Positions 17,592 to 26,513 of a stretch of DNA of 64,000 bases are shown here, one piece after another; position 1 is the stretch's first letter; each line of letters opens with the position of its first letter. Made by a program: the position numbers and the translations under genes. This DNA comes from Leptolinea sp. HRD-7 (lineage in GTDB: Bacteria; Chloroflexota; Anaerolineae; Anaerolineales; Anaerolineaceae). Below the pieces are notes generated by a model, which saw only the letters and a program-made list of their open reading frames with translations, did no database searches and was not told where the DNA came from. The stretch spans positions 2,326,001 to 2,390,000 of the forward strand of contig AP024710.1 of the NCBI GenBank assembly GCA_024363285.1, in the 5' to 3' direction.

Positions 17592-18994
17592 TATTTACCT
17601 GACGCCGAATTAGAGATTAAACCCGGATTGAGTACGATAAGGTCACCTTCGTGAAGGGTGGATGACTTGATTTCCACATATCCATCAGAGACCAGTCCAA
17701 TTTCAACCGGAATGGGAGTGATTTTGTTACCGCTCATTACATGAACAGTTTTTTTGGAATTTATGGTTGTTACGGCGCTGGTGGCAACTATCAGCACATC
17801 ATCCGCTTTTTCTGCTTCTATAGATACAGCGGCTGTCATGCCCGGTTTCAGAGCTGAATCAAAATGGTCAATCTCACATGTCACAGTAAAGTAAATAACA
17901 TTACTAATATTCGATCCAATTGTGCTAATCTCAGTAATTTTCCCGTAGTATGTTTTATCCGGGATCGCGTCAAAGGTGAAACTAACATTCTGCCCAATTT
18001 GAATCCGGTTGATGTCCACTTCTGAGATGGATATATCCAGGTACATTTTTGACATATCCACCAGGACAAGTGCTTGCTGATGATTCTTTACCAGATCTCC
18101 CGGCAATAATTTGAGACCCGTAACCTCTCCATCAATGGGGGCGATTAATTTTGTCCGAGCAATCTGAGCGTTAATCGCATCCAGGTTGGATTTTGCCGAA
18201 ACCACATCATCTGGGTCGGGGTTATCTTTAACTTTTTCCCAATTGCGCCTGGCGTCCGCGAGTTTGGCTTCTGCCACTTTAAAATTGGCTTCAGCAATGC
18301 GTACATCTTCTGGTAAGGGTTTACTCTGTGCCCATTGATAATTCCAAACAGCCCAATCATAATTCTTTTGAGCCATTGATAACTGCGCCGCCACCTGCGC
18401 TCGGGTAAGATCGTCTTCTGGTTTATCCTGCAGGAACGCGTAAATATTTTTTACCGATTCGAGATTTGATTTCGCCTGAAGATAAACGGCTTCAGCATTA
18501 GCCAGATTTGTATCGGATGAATTCCGTTTGTTCTTTAATTCGCGCTCATCTTTTGCTTTTTTGTATTCAATTTCAGCCTTAGCAAGATCCTCTTTCGCCT
18601 GTTTTTGTTTTACACTGGAAATGTCCAAATTATCTACATCACGTTGTGCGACGGGAAGATCTTGAAGTGCCTGTAATACTTCGGATGAATACGAATCTGG
18701 ATCAAGTTCCAGTAGAACGTCACCGGCTTTAACCATGTCACCGTTCTTTACATGGACCTTTCCAACTGTTCCTTCCGTCATCCAGAAAAGCGTTGCCATT
18801 TGGTTGGCTCTGGCTTTACCGGTTGAGCCTACTTTTGAAATTACTGTCCCTCGAGTGAGGGGAGCCGTTTCGATCCCTTTGGGTAGAGATGGCGACGTGA
18901 TTGTTTCATAATTTAAAAGAAAATAAACCCCGCCGGTAATAAGCAGCAAGATTGGTAAAACGATTAGGATTATTTTTCGAATATTCAATTTCAC
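17591..18994 (-). CDS. HlyD/MacA-type periplasmic adaptor protein (first of two)
   Basis: About 467 residues. A transmembrane anchor (IILIVLPILLLITGGVYFLL) is followed by split lipoyl domain halves, a long coiled-coil hairpin rich in Lys/Glu/Ala (about 100-265), and beta-barrel domains with INRIQIGQNVSFTFDAIPDKTYYGK. The frame is open to a TTG at 19021. A GTG at 18994, giving VKLNIRKIIL, has a GGGA site nine bases upstream and places the basic residues just before the membrane helix, so I prefer it. It is the first gene of the operon and is coupled to the sortase gene. Confidence 0.87.
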   Translation of the reverse strand: MKLNIRKIILIVLPILLLITGGVYFLLNYETITSPSLPKGIETAPLTRGTVISKVGSTGKARANQMATLFWMTEGTVGKVHVKNGDMVKAGDVLLELDPDSYSSEVLQALQDLPVAQRDVDNLDISSVKQKQAKEDLAKAEIEYKKAKDERELKNKRNSSDTNLANAEAVYLQAKSNLESVKNIYAFLQDKPEDDLTRAQVAAQLSMAQKNYDWAVWNYQWAQSKPLPEDVRIAEANFKVAEAKLADARRNWEKVKDNPDPDDVVSAKSNLDAINAQIARTKLIAPIDGEVTGLKLLPGDLVKNHQQALVLVDMSKMYLDISISEVDINRIQIGQNVSFTFDAIPDKTYYGKITEISTIGSNISNVIYFTVTCEIDHFDSALKPGMTAAVSIEAEKADDVLIVATSAVTTINSKKTVHVMSGNKITPIPVEIGLVSDGYVEIKSSTLHEGDLIVLNPGLISNSASGK

Positions 18995-19070
18995 CTGGCA
19001 ATGTCCCACGGAAAAACACAAATTCCGCCTTTTTAGATATTTTGTGTCTTCTTTGTAAAACGTTCAAACT

Positions 19071-19078
19071 ATTATAAT
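19071..19078. promoter_or_regulatory. Shared palindromic -10 region between divergent genes
   Basis: ATTATAAT at 19071-19078 reads as TATAAT on both strands (plus 19073-19078, minus 19071-19076). It lies between the adaptor/sortase operon and the HEXXH gene. Neither direction has a convincing -35. Confidence 0.5.
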
Positions 19079-19099
19079 CATATCCAAATTGAGGTTTGA

Positions 19100-20437
19100 G
19101 TGTTGAAGAAGGACTTACAAAACTTTTACACAGGATATAACGTACAAAACGTCCTACGAGTTGCAGGAAGATTTGTTATCCTGGCTTTGTGGATAGCATT
19201 GGATTGTCTGCTTCTTACCGCAAGCTCAGGGCTTGTTTATGAGTACCCGGAGAAAGTCCGCCAGTACACACACACGATCGAATTTGACTATGTAGATTGG
19301 ACGTTAAAAGCTATATGGAGCAAAGTCGAGCAGGCTTCTGTTAATCTGGAACACTATATTCCACCAGAAGAGTCAACGAAAGCTGTTCATGAGTATGTGA
19401 AAATTATTTCGCGCATCTCTGAAATAAATTCTCAAATATCACTTTTATATGCCAACCCTGATATTCAAAATAAAGATGAAGCTGTCTATAAATTACGACA
19501 GGATTTGAATGAGGCGGAAAGAACAAAAGATAGACTCGCCCCGCTGGTAGAATCAACGCTTCAGGCACAGATCAGTCGGGTGCTGGCACAAAACAATCTG
19601 ACGGTGTTCGGGCAGCCGGTTCCCCCTGTCTTATATCATTCTACTCCCCTTCCAATGGCATTGATCGTTTCTCCCCGCAACCTTATCAAACAGGACGCGA
19701 ATATCTCGCTTCTGGCGGAAATGTCAGCCGAAGAAATGAATTCTCTTGAGAACCAGGTAATGAAAAACCTGGATGTATCCGCTCTTGTTGTTCCTGTAGG
19801 CGGAGTGGGGGTTTATCCCACTATGGTTATGACTACCTCTGACCTGTCGTTTCTGGTGGAAACCATCGCGCATGAGTGGACTCATAATTATCTTACCCTG
19901 CGTCCGCTGGGAATAAATTATGAAACCACTCCCGAGTTACGCACAATTAATGAAACAGTAGCTTCGATCGCGGGCAGTGAGATTGGAGAACAAGTTCTCC
20001 GTCAGTATTACCCCGAATTTTTACCGGAAAACATAATTCCACCTCCGGCGGCAAAATCTCCTTCGGCAAAAGCCGATCTGGCTCTCAAGGATGCTCAACC
20101 GTTTGATTTTCGGAAAGAGATGCATACTACACGTGTGACAGTGGACGAATTGTTGAGTGAGGGAAAAGTGGTTGACGCAGAGAAATATATGGAAGAGCGT
20201 AGAACATTTTTCTGGAATAATGGTTATCCAATCCGTCGGTTGAACCAGGCGTATTTCGCGTTTTATGGCGCGTATGCTGACACTCCCGGAGGAGCTGCCG
20301 GTAAAGACCCTGTCGGCCCGATTGTCAGGGCGTTTCGACAACAAAGTGATTCACTATCCAGTTTTCTCAATCAAATCTCAGGTGTGACCAGCTTTGATCA
20401 ATTGAAGCGTATGGTTAAAGACCTTCCGGCAGAATAA
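19100..20437 (+). CDS. Membrane-anchored putative zinc metalloprotease (HEXXH)
   Basis: 445 residues with a GTG start preceded by a GAGG site. One transmembrane segment (about residues 24-45) is followed by an extracytoplasmic, helix-rich region. The motif HEWTH (258-262) follows a hydrophobic strand, and NET with Glu285 comes 23 residues later, a gluzincin-like arrangement of two His and a distal Glu. The C-terminal 100 residues contain AYFAFYGAYADTPGGAAG. I do not recognise a characterised family. The divergent position beside the sortase/transporter operon may indicate a related cell-surface role. Confidence 0.72.
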   Translation: MLKKDLQNFYTGYNVQNVLRVAGRFVILALWIALDCLLLTASSGLVYEYPEKVRQYTHTIEFDYVDWTLKAIWSKVEQASVNLEHYIPPEESTKAVHEYVKIISRISEINSQISLLYANPDIQNKDEAVYKLRQDLNEAERTKDRLAPLVESTLQAQISRVLAQNNLTVFGQPVPPVLYHSTPLPMALIVSPRNLIKQDANISLLAEMSAEEMNSLENQVMKNLDVSALVVPVGGVGVYPTMVMTTSDLSFLVETIAHEWTHNYLTLRPLGINYETTPELRTINETVASIAGSEIGEQVLRQYYPEFLPENIIPPPAAKSPSAKADLALKDAQPFDFRKEMHTTRVTVDELLSEGKVVDAEKYMEERRTFFWNNGYPIRRLNQAYFAFYGAYADTPGGAAGKDPVGPIVRAFRQQSDSLSSFLNQISGVTSFDQLKRMVKDLPAE

Positions 20438-20441
20438 CCGA

Positions 20442-20858
20442 TTATATCGAGTCATTCAATCCACCGGAATCAGACAGAGATCCTTCCGTAAGATTGTAAT
20501 TATCTGATAGGTCTGGCATGGCCGAATCAATCTGTTCTGGCGTCTGACCGTGATCAAGCCTGTCAACAACTTCATCAAACTCTGCCGGCATTTGTTCGCC
20601 TAATTCTGAACGCATCTCTCTCATCATGGAACCCAACGCGCGGGGATCATCTTCCAGAGAATTCAATCGGGAGGGATCAGACAGGTTCTTCATTCTATCC
20701 GGTGTTGATCGACTGATCCTCACCCGGCCGATTTTTCGCTGAACATTAGGGCTTTGGCAATACGGGCACCTTACTTCAACTTTTCCATACTCTTGATAAG
20801 AAAGAAACACCTCAAAGCGTTTTCGGCATTCAACACAGCGATAGTCATAACCGGGCAT
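20442..20858 (-). CDS. FmdB-type zinc-ribbon protein
   Basis: 138 residues. The N-terminal FmdB-like zinc ribbon is clear: YDYRCVECRKRFEVFLSYQE and then VRCPYCQSPNVQRKIG, with four cysteines in two CxxC pairs. The rest is acidic and low in complexity (MREMRSELGEQMPAEFDEVVDRLDHG), similar to C-terminal tails in this family. FmdB proteins are called putative regulators, but the function is unproved. It is convergent with the HEXXH gene with only four bases between stops. Confidence 0.82.
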   Translation of the reverse strand: MPGYDYRCVECRKRFEVFLSYQEYGKVEVRCPYCQSPNVQRKIGRVRISRSTPDRMKNLSDPSRLNSLEDDPRALGSMMREMRSELGEQMPAEFDEVVDRLDHGQTPEQIDSAMPDLSDNYNLTEGSLSDSGGLNDSI

Positions 20859-20929
20859 AGCCGACCTCCTATATCAGATCTACAGTAAATAATCCTTCTC
20901 GCGGGGATTATGCCATATTCTGCTGTTGG

Positions 20930-20935
20930 TATAAT
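20930..20935 (+). promoter_or_regulatory. Extended -10 promoter of gmk-rhomboid
   Basis: TATAAT at 20930-20935 is preceded by TGG, an extended -10. It lies 34 bases before the GTG start, and an AAAGGAG ribosome site is present. No clear -35. Confidence 0.6.
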
Positions 20936-20968
20936 CAAATTTAATTAATCATAATAAAGGAGTTAACC

Positions 20969-21616
20969 GTGGATAGTAATCCGGCGGAATTGCCACTCTC
21001 CAGTATCCGATTTGATGTTTTACAGATGTCACCTTTATTGATTGTCATATCGGGTCCTTCCGGTGTGGGAAAAGACGCGGTATTGAATGAAATGAAAGCC
21101 CGGTTACTCCCATTCCATTTTGTTGTTACTACTACTAGCCGCAAACCTCGCCCCGGCGAGGTAGAGGGAGTGGATTACAATTTCGTTGAACCGGCTGTCT
21201 TTGAAAAAATGATTGCCGAGAATGACCTTATCGAATACGCGCTGGTATACCAGGATTATAAAGGAATTCCCCGCAGCCAGGTAATAAAGGCTCTAGCCAG
21301 TGGTAAAGACGTGGTGATGCGGCTTGACGTTCAGGGCGCGCGTAAGATCCGAGAGTTGTTCCCTGAAGCTGTCTTGATTTTTCTTGTTCCTTCTGACACA
21401 AAAGAATGGTACGAACGATTGGTGAACCGCAAAACTGAGACGCCGGAAAGCCTTAGAATCCGTATTGAGAAAGCTAAAAGCGAATTAGATGAACTGGATA
21501 TTTTTGATTATGTTGTGGTAAACGCGCAAAACCGTCTTGATAAGGCAGTTGACAGTATTGAGGCCATAATTAAAGTTGAACATTCGCGTACACATCCACG
21601 GAAAATTAACATATGA
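20969..21616 (+). CDS. gmk: Guanylate kinase
   Basis: Phosphorylates GMP to GDP with ATP, an essential purine-salvage step in the cytosol. 215 residues with P-loop GPSGVGKDAV, the GMP-binding TTTSRKPRPGEVEGVDYNFV segment, and VMRLDVQGARKIRELFPEAVLIFL. The P-loop ends KD rather than the usual KS/KT, which also occurs in some members. GTG start with a good AAAGGAG site. A roughly 25-residue N-terminal extension precedes the domain (MSPLLIVISG), so a start at the internal ATG 21026 is also possible. It overlaps the rhomboid gene by four bases. Confidence 0.92.
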   Translation: MDSNPAELPLSSIRFDVLQMSPLLIVISGPSGVGKDAVLNEMKARLLPFHFVVTTTSRKPRPGEVEGVDYNFVEPAVFEKMIAENDLIEYALVYQDYKGIPRSQVIKALASGKDVVMRLDVQGARKIRELFPEAVLIFLVPSDTKEWYERLVNRKTETPESLRIRIEKAKSELDELDIFDYVVVNAQNRLDKAVDSIEAIIKVEHSRTHPRKINI

Positions 21617-22407
21617 GTGAACAATTTAATGGGATGAATTCAACTCCGGTGGAAAATATTTCTTCGGAACCCGCAAACTTTTCTCCTGAACCAGAAGGTC
21701 GAATCCATCTAAAATTTGAATCGAACAGACCAATCGTCACCTATTTATTAGTGGGAGTTACTTTATTATTCTTCCTCTTTCAGACAATTTCCCAATTTAT
21801 TTGGGGCTATGATTTGCCCGCATTAATTGGATTGAAATCTAATAAATTAATCTTACAGGGAGAATTATGGCGGTTGTTTACACCGGTATTATTGCATGGC
21901 GGTCTTTTGCATATCTTTTTTAATATGTACGCATTGTTTTCCATCGGGCGTGAGATTGAACTTTTTTATGGTCACTGGCGTTATCTGGCTTTGTATGTTG
22001 TCAGCGCATTTGCCGGAAATGTCTTTTCTTTTTTGTTTACGGCAGCACCGTCACTTGGCGCTTCAACGGCAATTTTTGGCTTAATTGGCGCCCAGGCTCT
22101 GTTCATTTATCAGAACCGTAAATTTTTTAAGAATTCCAGAGCCATGTTGACGAACACATTTGTTGTGATAGCAATTAATCTTTTTGTTATTGGAAGTTTG
22201 CAGTTTGTAGATAACTTTGGGCACCTTGGCGGTCTGTTGGGAGGAGCTTTATTTGCCTGGTTGGCCGGTCCAATATGGGTACCATCAGGTGTTTTCCCTG
22301 TTATTGAAATATCCGATCGGCGTAAAAATAGCCGAACACTCCCGGTTGCCCTGGGAGTGTTCATGCTTTTCGCTCTGGTTGCCGCGTCGAAATTTATCAT
22401 TAAATAA
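21613..22407 (+). CDS. Rhomboid-family intramembrane serine protease
   Basis: 264 residues with a polar N-terminal tail of about 40 residues, then about six transmembrane helices. The catalytic dyad is visible: Ser151 in GASTAIFG and His204 in GHLGGLLGG. The HGGLLHIFFNMYALFSIG motif with its conserved His and Asn is also present. It cleaves transmembrane or membrane-proximal segments of unknown substrates. The ATG overlaps the gmk TGA, so the two are cotranscribed. It is convergent with the large secreted protein gene. Confidence 0.93.
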   Translation: MSEQFNGMNSTPVENISSEPANFSPEPEGRIHLKFESNRPIVTYLLVGVTLLFFLFQTISQFIWGYDLPALIGLKSNKLILQGELWRLFTPVLLHGGLLHIFFNMYALFSIGREIELFYGHWRYLALYVVSAFAGNVFSFLFTAAPSLGASTAIFGLIGAQALFIYQNRKFFKNSRAMLTNTFVVIAINLFVIGSLQFVDNFGHLGGLLGGALFAWLAGPIWVPSGVFPVIEISDRRKNSRTLPVALGVFMLFALVAASKFIIK

Positions 22408-22408
22408 A

Positions 22409-25400
22409 CTACAAATTGGCTTTCGCTCTCATACGACTCCACAATCTTCCGAGAGCTGTGAGCAACGGGATTAATATGGCTCCGCATACTACCGGGATAG
22501 GCGAAAAGGGATCAGCCTGATCATATTTAATATCATAGACCGAGTGGGTGCCCGATAATTGTTCATTTGCCGCTTTGATGCGTAACAGGTATGTGGCACT
22601 GGTCTCTGGTGAAAAATCAAGAGTAGTCTGTGAATTCAAATCTGCCGGGGTCGCTTCTTCGGTCATGGCGTTTCCGGCCAGGTCAAAGATTTGCATGCTC
22701 ACGCCGGCAGCGAGTTCTGTAGGAATTGATGTAAAGACATACGTCTTGCCGCCTTGCAGCAGCATACTTGTCCAGTCTACATCCTTAATTCCGCACAGAT
22801 TATGAAATTGTCCTACACCGGCGGAGAGTGACGGTGAATTGGTGGGAACATTATCTTTTGGCTCAAATTTATCCGGTGTGCATTCGCTTTCCACTGTGGT
22901 TATTGCCTGCGCGCTGGAGGGGAATTCCTCGGCTCCTTCGGCAGTTACAGCGCGGATGCGAAACTCATACATTGAACCGTTTTTCGCGAAGAAGCCCGTG
23001 CTTCTTAGATCGCCGGCTAATGTACCTCCAAGAGCCTGCCAGTCACTACCATCAATTTTGTATTGCAATTCAAAATGATCGATAGCCGCTTTGGATACAG
23101 CCGTCCAATGAAGATTGATCATATTGCTGCCGTATTCTGACGGAAGCGCATCAAGATGAGTGACAGGTATAGAACCATCACCGGCAAGAAGTACCGCATT
23201 GCTGTCAGTATAGTTACCTGCCTGATCAAACGCACGGGCGAAGACTGCGGAACCGGTAAGTTTTCCTGAATAATCAGATGGGATCGTCCCCGTCCATCCA
23301 TCAGCCGAGGTTTCATCAATAGAAACGCGCACAGCGCCTTCCACTCCGGCGCCAGCCGGCTGAACGTAGAATTCTACCCGGCTGGCCGATTTATTACCAT
23401 CGGCCGCATCGGCGGCTAATGCCATTGGCAGAGAGAGGCTGACAGAACCATCCGTGGGTTTGGTCAGCTTTACAGAGGGTGGAGTATTATCTTGAATCAG
23501 CGAGAGTGTGTAATTCAACGCGGGTGTGTCTGCTTTTCCAGTGGACGCGCTGAGTTTCAAATAATAATCGCCGTCCTCCGGCAGCCGGGTATTAATTTGA
23601 GATACCAACGTGTTGACTTTTCCCTCGGCAATGGAGGTTTTGCCGTCTGCGGACAGAAGTGAGAATACGGGTGTCACTCCCGGCGCGTTCGATGTAATTG
23701 TCATACTGGCGGTGAATGGTTTTCCTTTTTCACCCGTAAATTTGTAATAATCTGTGTCACCAGCCGGGCAGAACTGTGCTTCAGATGTTCCACCGATCGT
23801 AATATCGCGGGCATTTTCCACGCTGCCATCATCGGCATATTCAGAGCATACTTTTGCCGGATCATCACTGATGCGGACAGCCGTGATCGCCCATCCCAAT
23901 CCCTGGTTGTAGGCGCCATCAATGGTGTCAAAGTGGAAACGTATTCGAATGGTTTTACCGGCATAATCCGATAGATCGACCGGCTTGCTTTCTGCCATAC
24001 TACCATCTGTTTTGCCGGAAATTGTCAGAATATTCTGGAACGTTCCACCGTCAACCGATAGTTGCACATGACGCTGGTCCCAAACCTCACCGGACGATTC
24101 GGTTCCGGTGGCATACCGGAAAGTCAATTGTTGTCCTTTGTGTCCGATGGCTATGGCGGGTGACGTCAGATCGCCGAACGCGCGGGCACCTTCTTTGCTA
24201 TATGAAGTATCTGATCCAAAAATCCAGCCGGTCTGGTTTTCTGTTCCGGTCTTAAACCCGGTGCGCTGCCAGAGACCGGTTGATGACCAACCGGCAACAT
24301 TGCCGGAGAATGCGGCTTCATACGGAGATTGTACAGGTTCCCCTTCAACTATCTTTCCCGGTAGCACTTTGAACATACCGGTAGCTGAACTCTGCCCCGC
24401 ACTGTTGCGCGCAAAGACAGTCCACTGATAAGAACCGGCTTTCAGACTTCCAACGGAAAAACCGGTGGTAACGCGCCAATCCTGTGCCGTTTGGAACCCT
24501 TCTGGTCCGGTGAGTTCAACGCGGTAATCTAATGCTCCATCCACAGGCTGCCATGCCAGGGTAATAGAATCATCTGTTGTCACAGCCGCACCGGTAGGTC
24601 CCGTAACATTTTCAAGCACTGGTTTGCCTGGAGCCGGAATAACTTTAACCAGGATAAGAGAAGAAGCATGATTCCCGCCAATGATCTGACCATCCAGATC
24701 TTCCACAGACGATGTCATAGTTTGACTTCGGCCATTGAAGTTAGGTTCATCGAACAGAATGGCACCCATACCTGCGCCAAGCTGGATAGATTCAAGGTTG
24801 TCAATACCCAAATCTGTTAAGGTGTTCAGATCGGCAATTTCACCCTCTTCAGCCAATTGACAGTAACCCTGGTAACGGGCGTTATTGTAAAGCGCGGCCT
24901 GATTGGCTGCCGGAGTACAGGCTGGTGGAAGGACGGGGCAGGTAAATTTCTTGCTGATTTTCACCACTCCCACTGGTGATGGTGTTTTATTACCACCGCT
25001 ATCCCAAATATTCAGTCCAATGGAGAGTGGTCCATCAGGAACACCCGCCGCGCACAGGTCAACATCAGCCACAAACGCAGACGAGAGAATAGCCGCGCCC
25101 GCGGGACGCCACATACCATCATAGTTCACCATCGGTTGAATGCGTGCAACCCCGGATTCATCGGTTCCGTAACCACTGACCGCTACCGTTGATTCAGTGA
25201 CCACTGTATTGGCTGCCGGGGCGCTTAATACTCCGGTTGGTGGTTTTGAATCGCCGTTGTTAGATGTATATTTATCCCCCGGCATGCATTGATTGCCATA
25301 TGTGGGAAACGCTTTTGCCTCTGAGCAGGTTCTTGGACGCCCGCTGTTTACCGCTACATCTTCAAACACAATATCCACAGATGTTCCCCAGAATGATGTG

Positions 25401-26320
25401 GGATTGGCATGAACATGAAAATGCAGATGCGGACCGGAGCTGTAGCCGGTATTATCCACATTCCCTATAAACTGACCCTGGTTTACCCAGGCGCCTTTAA
25501 TTCTAAGTGCCTCCGGTATCGTGTTTTGAGATAAATGATAGTAAACCTGATATGTCACCGGTGATGTCGAATCATCTTCGAGAATGATGTAATTGGCATG
25601 TTCGTGATTGTTATCCGGATATTTCCAAACGGCATATTTTACTCGGCCCGCTTTTGCTGCCAGAATAGGGAAATTACCACCATCGGCGAAATCAAACGCG
25701 TACAAGCAGGCGGATGGACATGATTTGTATGTCAGAACATGACCAATGCTTCCTGTAAGAAATTTCGTCACACCCTTTTGCCATGGAAGGCGGTACCCGC
25801 GAAGCGGCGCGGCTGCTTTTGAGAGTGGCTGTGGTTCAGATAAATATTGGGCTTTTATTTCCTCATCGAGCATAGAAGCCGGGATTGATTTCAGTAACGC
25901 GTTGTACCCTTCATCCGCTTGAACGGTCACTGTCCATGAATTATCATTCCCTCGGCGCGCGATTGCCAAACCGGGTTCAGCCGGTATCAATGTGTCAGTT
26001 TCCTTGTCATACAATGCCAGCCAGAGCAAAGCTGTCATTTTATCTTCTGAATAAACTACATTTTTTATGGCCACCCTGTATAACAGATAAGAGAGTACTT
26101 CCGGGTGTTTATTTAGAGAAACCTGAAGCGCTTTTTCCATTTCAGCTGTAGCTATGTCTTTAGGTTGAGAATATTTGGGAAACACATACTGTGCTTCAGG
26201 CTCGGAAAAGAAAATTTGCCAGGTAAGATACACCGTTCCTGTTACCAGAATAAGAAAAACCCCGATGAGGGGAATAAGCCAATTGGGAGTTTGAGATTGC
26301 CTGCCAGGGTTTAGTTTCAT
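22409..26320 (-). CDS. Very large secreted multidomain protein with M23-like peptidase domain
   Basis: About 1303 residues. Order: N-terminal membrane segment (LIPLIGVFLILVTGTVYL); a conserved region to about 170; M23/LytM-like domain (about 175-330) with GPHLHFHVH (His298-His302) and ACLYAFDFADGG; Ig-like region; a beta/gamma-crystallin-like segment (GMGAILFDEPNFNGRSQTM); fibronectin-like domain; MAM/immune-inhibitor-A-like domain (AAFSGNVAGWSSTGLW); PPC-like domains; FN3-like module; and a C-terminal hydrophobic segment with a basic tail. The usual first His of the M23 motif is not obvious, so activity is uncertain. ATG 26320 with GGTGG upstream is preferred to TTG 26332. Likely surface-located wall-binding or wall-processing factor. 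Confidence 0.82.
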   Translation of the reverse strand: MKLNPGRQSQTPNWLIPLIGVFLILVTGTVYLTWQIFFSEPEAQYVFPKYSQPKDIATAEMEKALQVSLNKHPEVLSYLLYRVAIKNVVYSEDKMTALLWLALYDKETDTLIPAEPGLAIARRGNDNSWTVTVQADEGYNALLKSIPASMLDEEIKAQYLSEPQPLSKAAAPLRGYRLPWQKGVTKFLTGSIGHVLTYKSCPSACLYAFDFADGGNFPILAAKAGRVKYAVWKYPDNNHEHANYIILEDDSTSPVTYQVYYHLSQNTIPEALRIKGAWVNQGQFIGNVDNTGYSSGPHLHFHVHANPTSFWGTSVDIVFEDVAVNSGRPRTCSEAKAFPTYGNQCMPGDKYTSNNGDSKPPTGVLSAPAANTVVTESTVAVSGYGTDESGVARIQPMVNYDGMWRPAGAAILSSAFVADVDLCAAGVPDGPLSIGLNIWDSGGNKTPSPVGVVKISKKFTCPVLPPACTPAANQAALYNNARYQGYCQLAEEGEIADLNTLTDLGIDNLESIQLGAGMGAILFDEPNFNGRSQTMTSSVEDLDGQIIGGNHASSLILVKVIPAPGKPVLENVTGPTGAAVTTDDSITLAWQPVDGALDYRVELTGPEGFQTAQDWRVTTGFSVGSLKAGSYQWTVFARNSAGQSSATGMFKVLPGKIVEGEPVQSPYEAAFSGNVAGWSSTGLWQRTGFKTGTENQTGWIFGSDTSYSKEGARAFGDLTSPAIAIGHKGQQLTFRYATGTESSGEVWDQRHVQLSVDGGTFQNILTISGKTDGSMAESKPVDLSDYAGKTIRIRFHFDTIDGAYNQGLGWAITAVRISDDPAKVCSEYADDGSVENARDITIGGTSEAQFCPAGDTDYYKFTGEKGKPFTASMTITSNAPGVTPVFSLLSADGKTSIAEGKVNTLVSQINTRLPEDGDYYLKLSASTGKADTPALNYTLSLIQDNTPPSVKLTKPTDGSVSLSLPMALAADAADGNKSASRVEFYVQPAGAGVEGAVRVSIDETSADGWTGTIPSDYSGKLTGSAVFARAFDQAGNYTDSNAVLLAGDGSIPVTHLDALPSEYGSNMINLHWTAVSKAAIDHFELQYKIDGSDWQALGGTLAGDLRSTGFFAKNGSMYEFRIRAVTAEGAEEFPSSAQAITTVESECTPDKFEPKDNVPTNSPSLSAGVGQFHNLCGIKDVDWTSMLLQGGKTYVFTSIPTELAAGVSMQIFDLAGNAMTEEATPADLNSQTTLDFSPETSATYLLRIKAANEQLSGTHSVYDIKYDQADPFSPIPVVCGAILIPLLTALGRLWSRMRAKANL

Positions 26321-26336
26321 GTGAACCACCAAATAT

Positions 26337-26370
26337 GTAAATTGACTTTTTTAAAAAAGGTGCAATTTAC
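26337..26370. promoter_or_regulatory. Palindrome between divergent genes
   Basis: GTAAATTG (26337-26344) and CAATTTAC (26363-26370) are perfect inverted repeats around an A/T palindromic core (TTTTTTAAAAAA). Together they form an imperfect dyad of about 34 bases, 17 bases upstream of the large secreted protein start. It could be an operator or a transcribed hairpin. Confidence 0.5.
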
Positions 26371-26513
26371 AGGCCAGACATTTTGACTGTACGCTGATCA
26401 TTAATAGAAGATTTACACCAAATTTATCAACATAATTTTCAGGTGGATTAAAATTGAACTAACGAATTGCAATAATTTTCTTCTACGCAATCCTGGGGAG
26501 AAACCGGGTCAAA

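Noticed and set aside
22409-26332. Long antisense open frames over the large surface protein and other genes
   Set aside because: They show no family motif, ribosome site or plausible context and are shadows of strongly supported coding sequences.
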